Assembly: GCA_033439265.1 (NCBI GenBank)
Contig: JAVTVX010000031.1
Location: forward strand, 7,425,501-7,489,500
DNA: 64,000 nucleotides
Source: Dillenia suffruticosa
Lineage: Eukaryota; Streptophyta; Magnoliopsida; Dilleniales; Dilleniaceae
Reading direction: 5' to 3'
Part shown: positions 62,594 through 64,000 of the stretch, piece after piece
How positions within the stretch are numbered: position 1 is the first letter of the stretch
Layout: every line of letters begins with the position of its first letter
Notes under the pieces: model-generated
Database searches by the model: none
The model's input: only the letters and a program-made list of their open reading frames with translations
What the model was told of the DNA's origin: nothing
Translations under genes and position numbers: made by a program

Positions 62594-62623
62594 CCATCGC
62601 TAATATGGTGTTTTTTTGTAATG
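62594..62623 (-). repeat. Right terminal inverted repeat of the CACTA element
   Basis: Read on the minus strand it begins CATTACAAAAAAACACC, one substitution within the CACTA tip itself. CAT follows at 62624-62626. Confidence 0.88.
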
Positions 62624-62626
62624 CAT

Positions 62627-64000
62627 GAAGCCCAAACCCCAAACTAGAAGTGTTTGATCTAAAAAATGAGACCATCATTAAATTCAGAAATATCGAAAAT
62701 AGAGGGTAGCTAAAATTTCAGAGCTGTCTACCACCAAGAAGGCAGGCCGTGTAAGCCATGCACCGGCCAGGGAGATTGGGCACATGTCTAATTTTGGATA
62801 GCCGCTCCAAACAGAATGTAGAGGCATGCACAGCATACATTTTGGTTGAAATTTTCACCAAAATAATTTTTATTTTATTTAGATTTTTTGTAAATTTTAA
62901 TTTATTTATCAAAATTGAAAAATATTTTTTATTGATTTTAAATCAATAAATTAATAAAAAAATTACACAAAAATCAATTTTAAGTTTCAAAAATTTTTGA
63001 AAAACTTTTTATAAATTAGAAAAATTATTTTCTTACTATTGGCTACCCAACTGAAAATTGTTCACACATTTTTAATTTTATACTCATTTTTTTATATACA
63101 AAAATTTGTTTTTTCAATATAAAATTAATTATAAATTAAGCATATTATTTGAAATTGGTGTTTTCAAATTTCTCGTATAATATTATACTTGCATGTGTGT
63201 CTAATAAAATATTTTTTCCATTTTCTAGGGTAATGGTGATGGTCGAACACAATCATGGAGCTTTTCAGGGGAGAACATAGACAAGTTCAGAATGTGTGAT
63301 AAAGTTGGGTCAAATATTGATCGATAAGATAGACTCATCTCATACTTTGTTAGATCATTTGAAGATCATGAAAGAAAAACAATTGGAACTTCTAGAGAAA
63401 TTCTCTCCCTTCTTATTGGGCTAACGTAGTTGATAAATTGCCTGTCGAGAGAGGGCAAATATTTCTTGACAATGTGAGGCCAATATTAATAAAAATGTAG
63501 GAAGTAAAAAATCTATAGAATCAAATAAGGAAAAAACTATTCGAAAATATGAATAGCTCAAACCAACGTGCCATAAAAAGATTTTCTCCTAAGGATAGAT
63601 AATCTAATGGCATAGTGAAAATGATATCTAGAATAGATATGTTTTAAATGAGATAATACATTTATATGTTTTCTTTTGCGTATTATGGTTATCTGTTACG
63701 ACCATGATCATATATTAGAGAAACTTTTAATATTTTTAATTTAAAGTTTCTACTAGACATTTGTTGGCTGTGTTTGTTGATATGAATGATCATGTATATA
63801 AAAGAAAACTATGGTCTCCTAAATGAAAATTTTGGATTGATAGAATTTGAGTAATTTTCATCCAAAATTGAAACATTGTTTAAATATCTTGTGTATTTGA
63901 GTAGAATGTTTTTTGTTAGAAGAATTAGAGTAATGCTCATCTAAAATTTATTGAATTTTGTAATTTTAAATTAAATTTATGATGGTGATACATTAAGATC
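62627..64000. other. A+T-rich right flank without a recognised gene
   Basis: After the CAT duplication I see no family member, RNA gene or terminal repeat. A stretch at about 63225-63425 follows a possible splice acceptor (TTTTCTAG) and holds a short helical-looking open segment (DHLKIMKEKQLELLEKFSP), which could be an exon remnant, but nothing identifies it. Confidence 0.4.

Larger units (their letters stand above)
49354..62623 (+). mobile_element. CACTA (En/Spm) DNA transposon, large and decayed, with a nested solo LTR
   Basis: The left tip CACTACAAAACAATACC (49354) and the inverted right tip ending TTTTTTTGTAATG (62623) form 30-bp terminal inverted repeats matching at 25 of 30 positions. 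They are flanked by the 3-bp duplication CAT (49351-49353, 62624-62626), the size this superfamily makes. Subterminal arrays of TTAGCGACGAAAA-type motifs lie at both ends. Inside are exon remnants of a TNP2 transposase (about 55871-57755) and a TNP1/TNPA-like gene (about 58138-61780), both on the plus strand and in the usual order. Without solo LTR D (3023 bp) the element is about 10.25 kb. Both genes carry stops and frameshifts and TNP2 lacks its N-terminal half, so the element is not autonomous. Confidence 0.9.

Overview
The window is plant nuclear DNA, probably from a eudicot. It is A+T-rich and dominated by transposable elements. The evidence is plant-type LTR retrotransposons (Copia, Sirevirus and Tekay-like Gypsy) with methionine-tRNA primer sites, a large CACTA (En/Spm) DNA transposon, and one intact host gene of the plant berberine-bridge-enzyme-like family. 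I cannot name the species from sequence alone.

Layout. 1-3433: the 5' part of a minus-strand Copia element that runs off the left edge. About 3.66-8.88 kb: the 3' half of an old plus-strand Sirevirus with RT/RNase H, an env-like third reading-frame region, purine tracts and the start of its 3' LTR. That LTR is split at 8881 by a minus-strand Tekay-like Gypsy element (A, 8882-23501, target duplication TGAGT) and resumes at 23502. Element A is itself interrupted in gag by a solo LTR (B, 16753-19529, target duplication CGATT). 25646-36567: a second, better preserved Tekay-like element (C, target duplication AAAAT) with LTRs of about 2.75 kb. 36730-37966: a small non-autonomous LTR element of about 1.24 kb. 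38200-39780: the only convincing host gene, a secreted FAD-linked oxidoreductase on the minus strand. 40.45-41.6 kb: a diverged tandem duplication, followed by one end of a second CACTA-type element with CACTG termini. 44024-48647: a young Copia with almost identical 211-bp LTRs. 49354-62623: a decayed CACTA transposon of about 13.3 kb with 30-bp imperfect terminal inverted repeats, target duplication CAT, subterminal repeat arrays and exon remnants of both the TNP2 transposase and the TNP1/TNPA-like gene. A solo Tekay LTR (D, 49384-52406) sits 30 bp inside its left tip. 62627-64000 has no recognised gene.

How it fits together. The window records layered insertions: Sirevirus and CACTA elements first, Tekay-like elements into them, then LTR-LTR recombination leaving two solo LTRs, and finally a recent Copia. 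CpG decay is widespread, for example TCGACC motifs turned into TCAACC or TTGACC, which is what heavy cytosine methylation would leave. The oxidoreductase gene is a single intact island between these blocks. I found no RNA gene, CRISPR array or operon, and none is expected in this kind of DNA.
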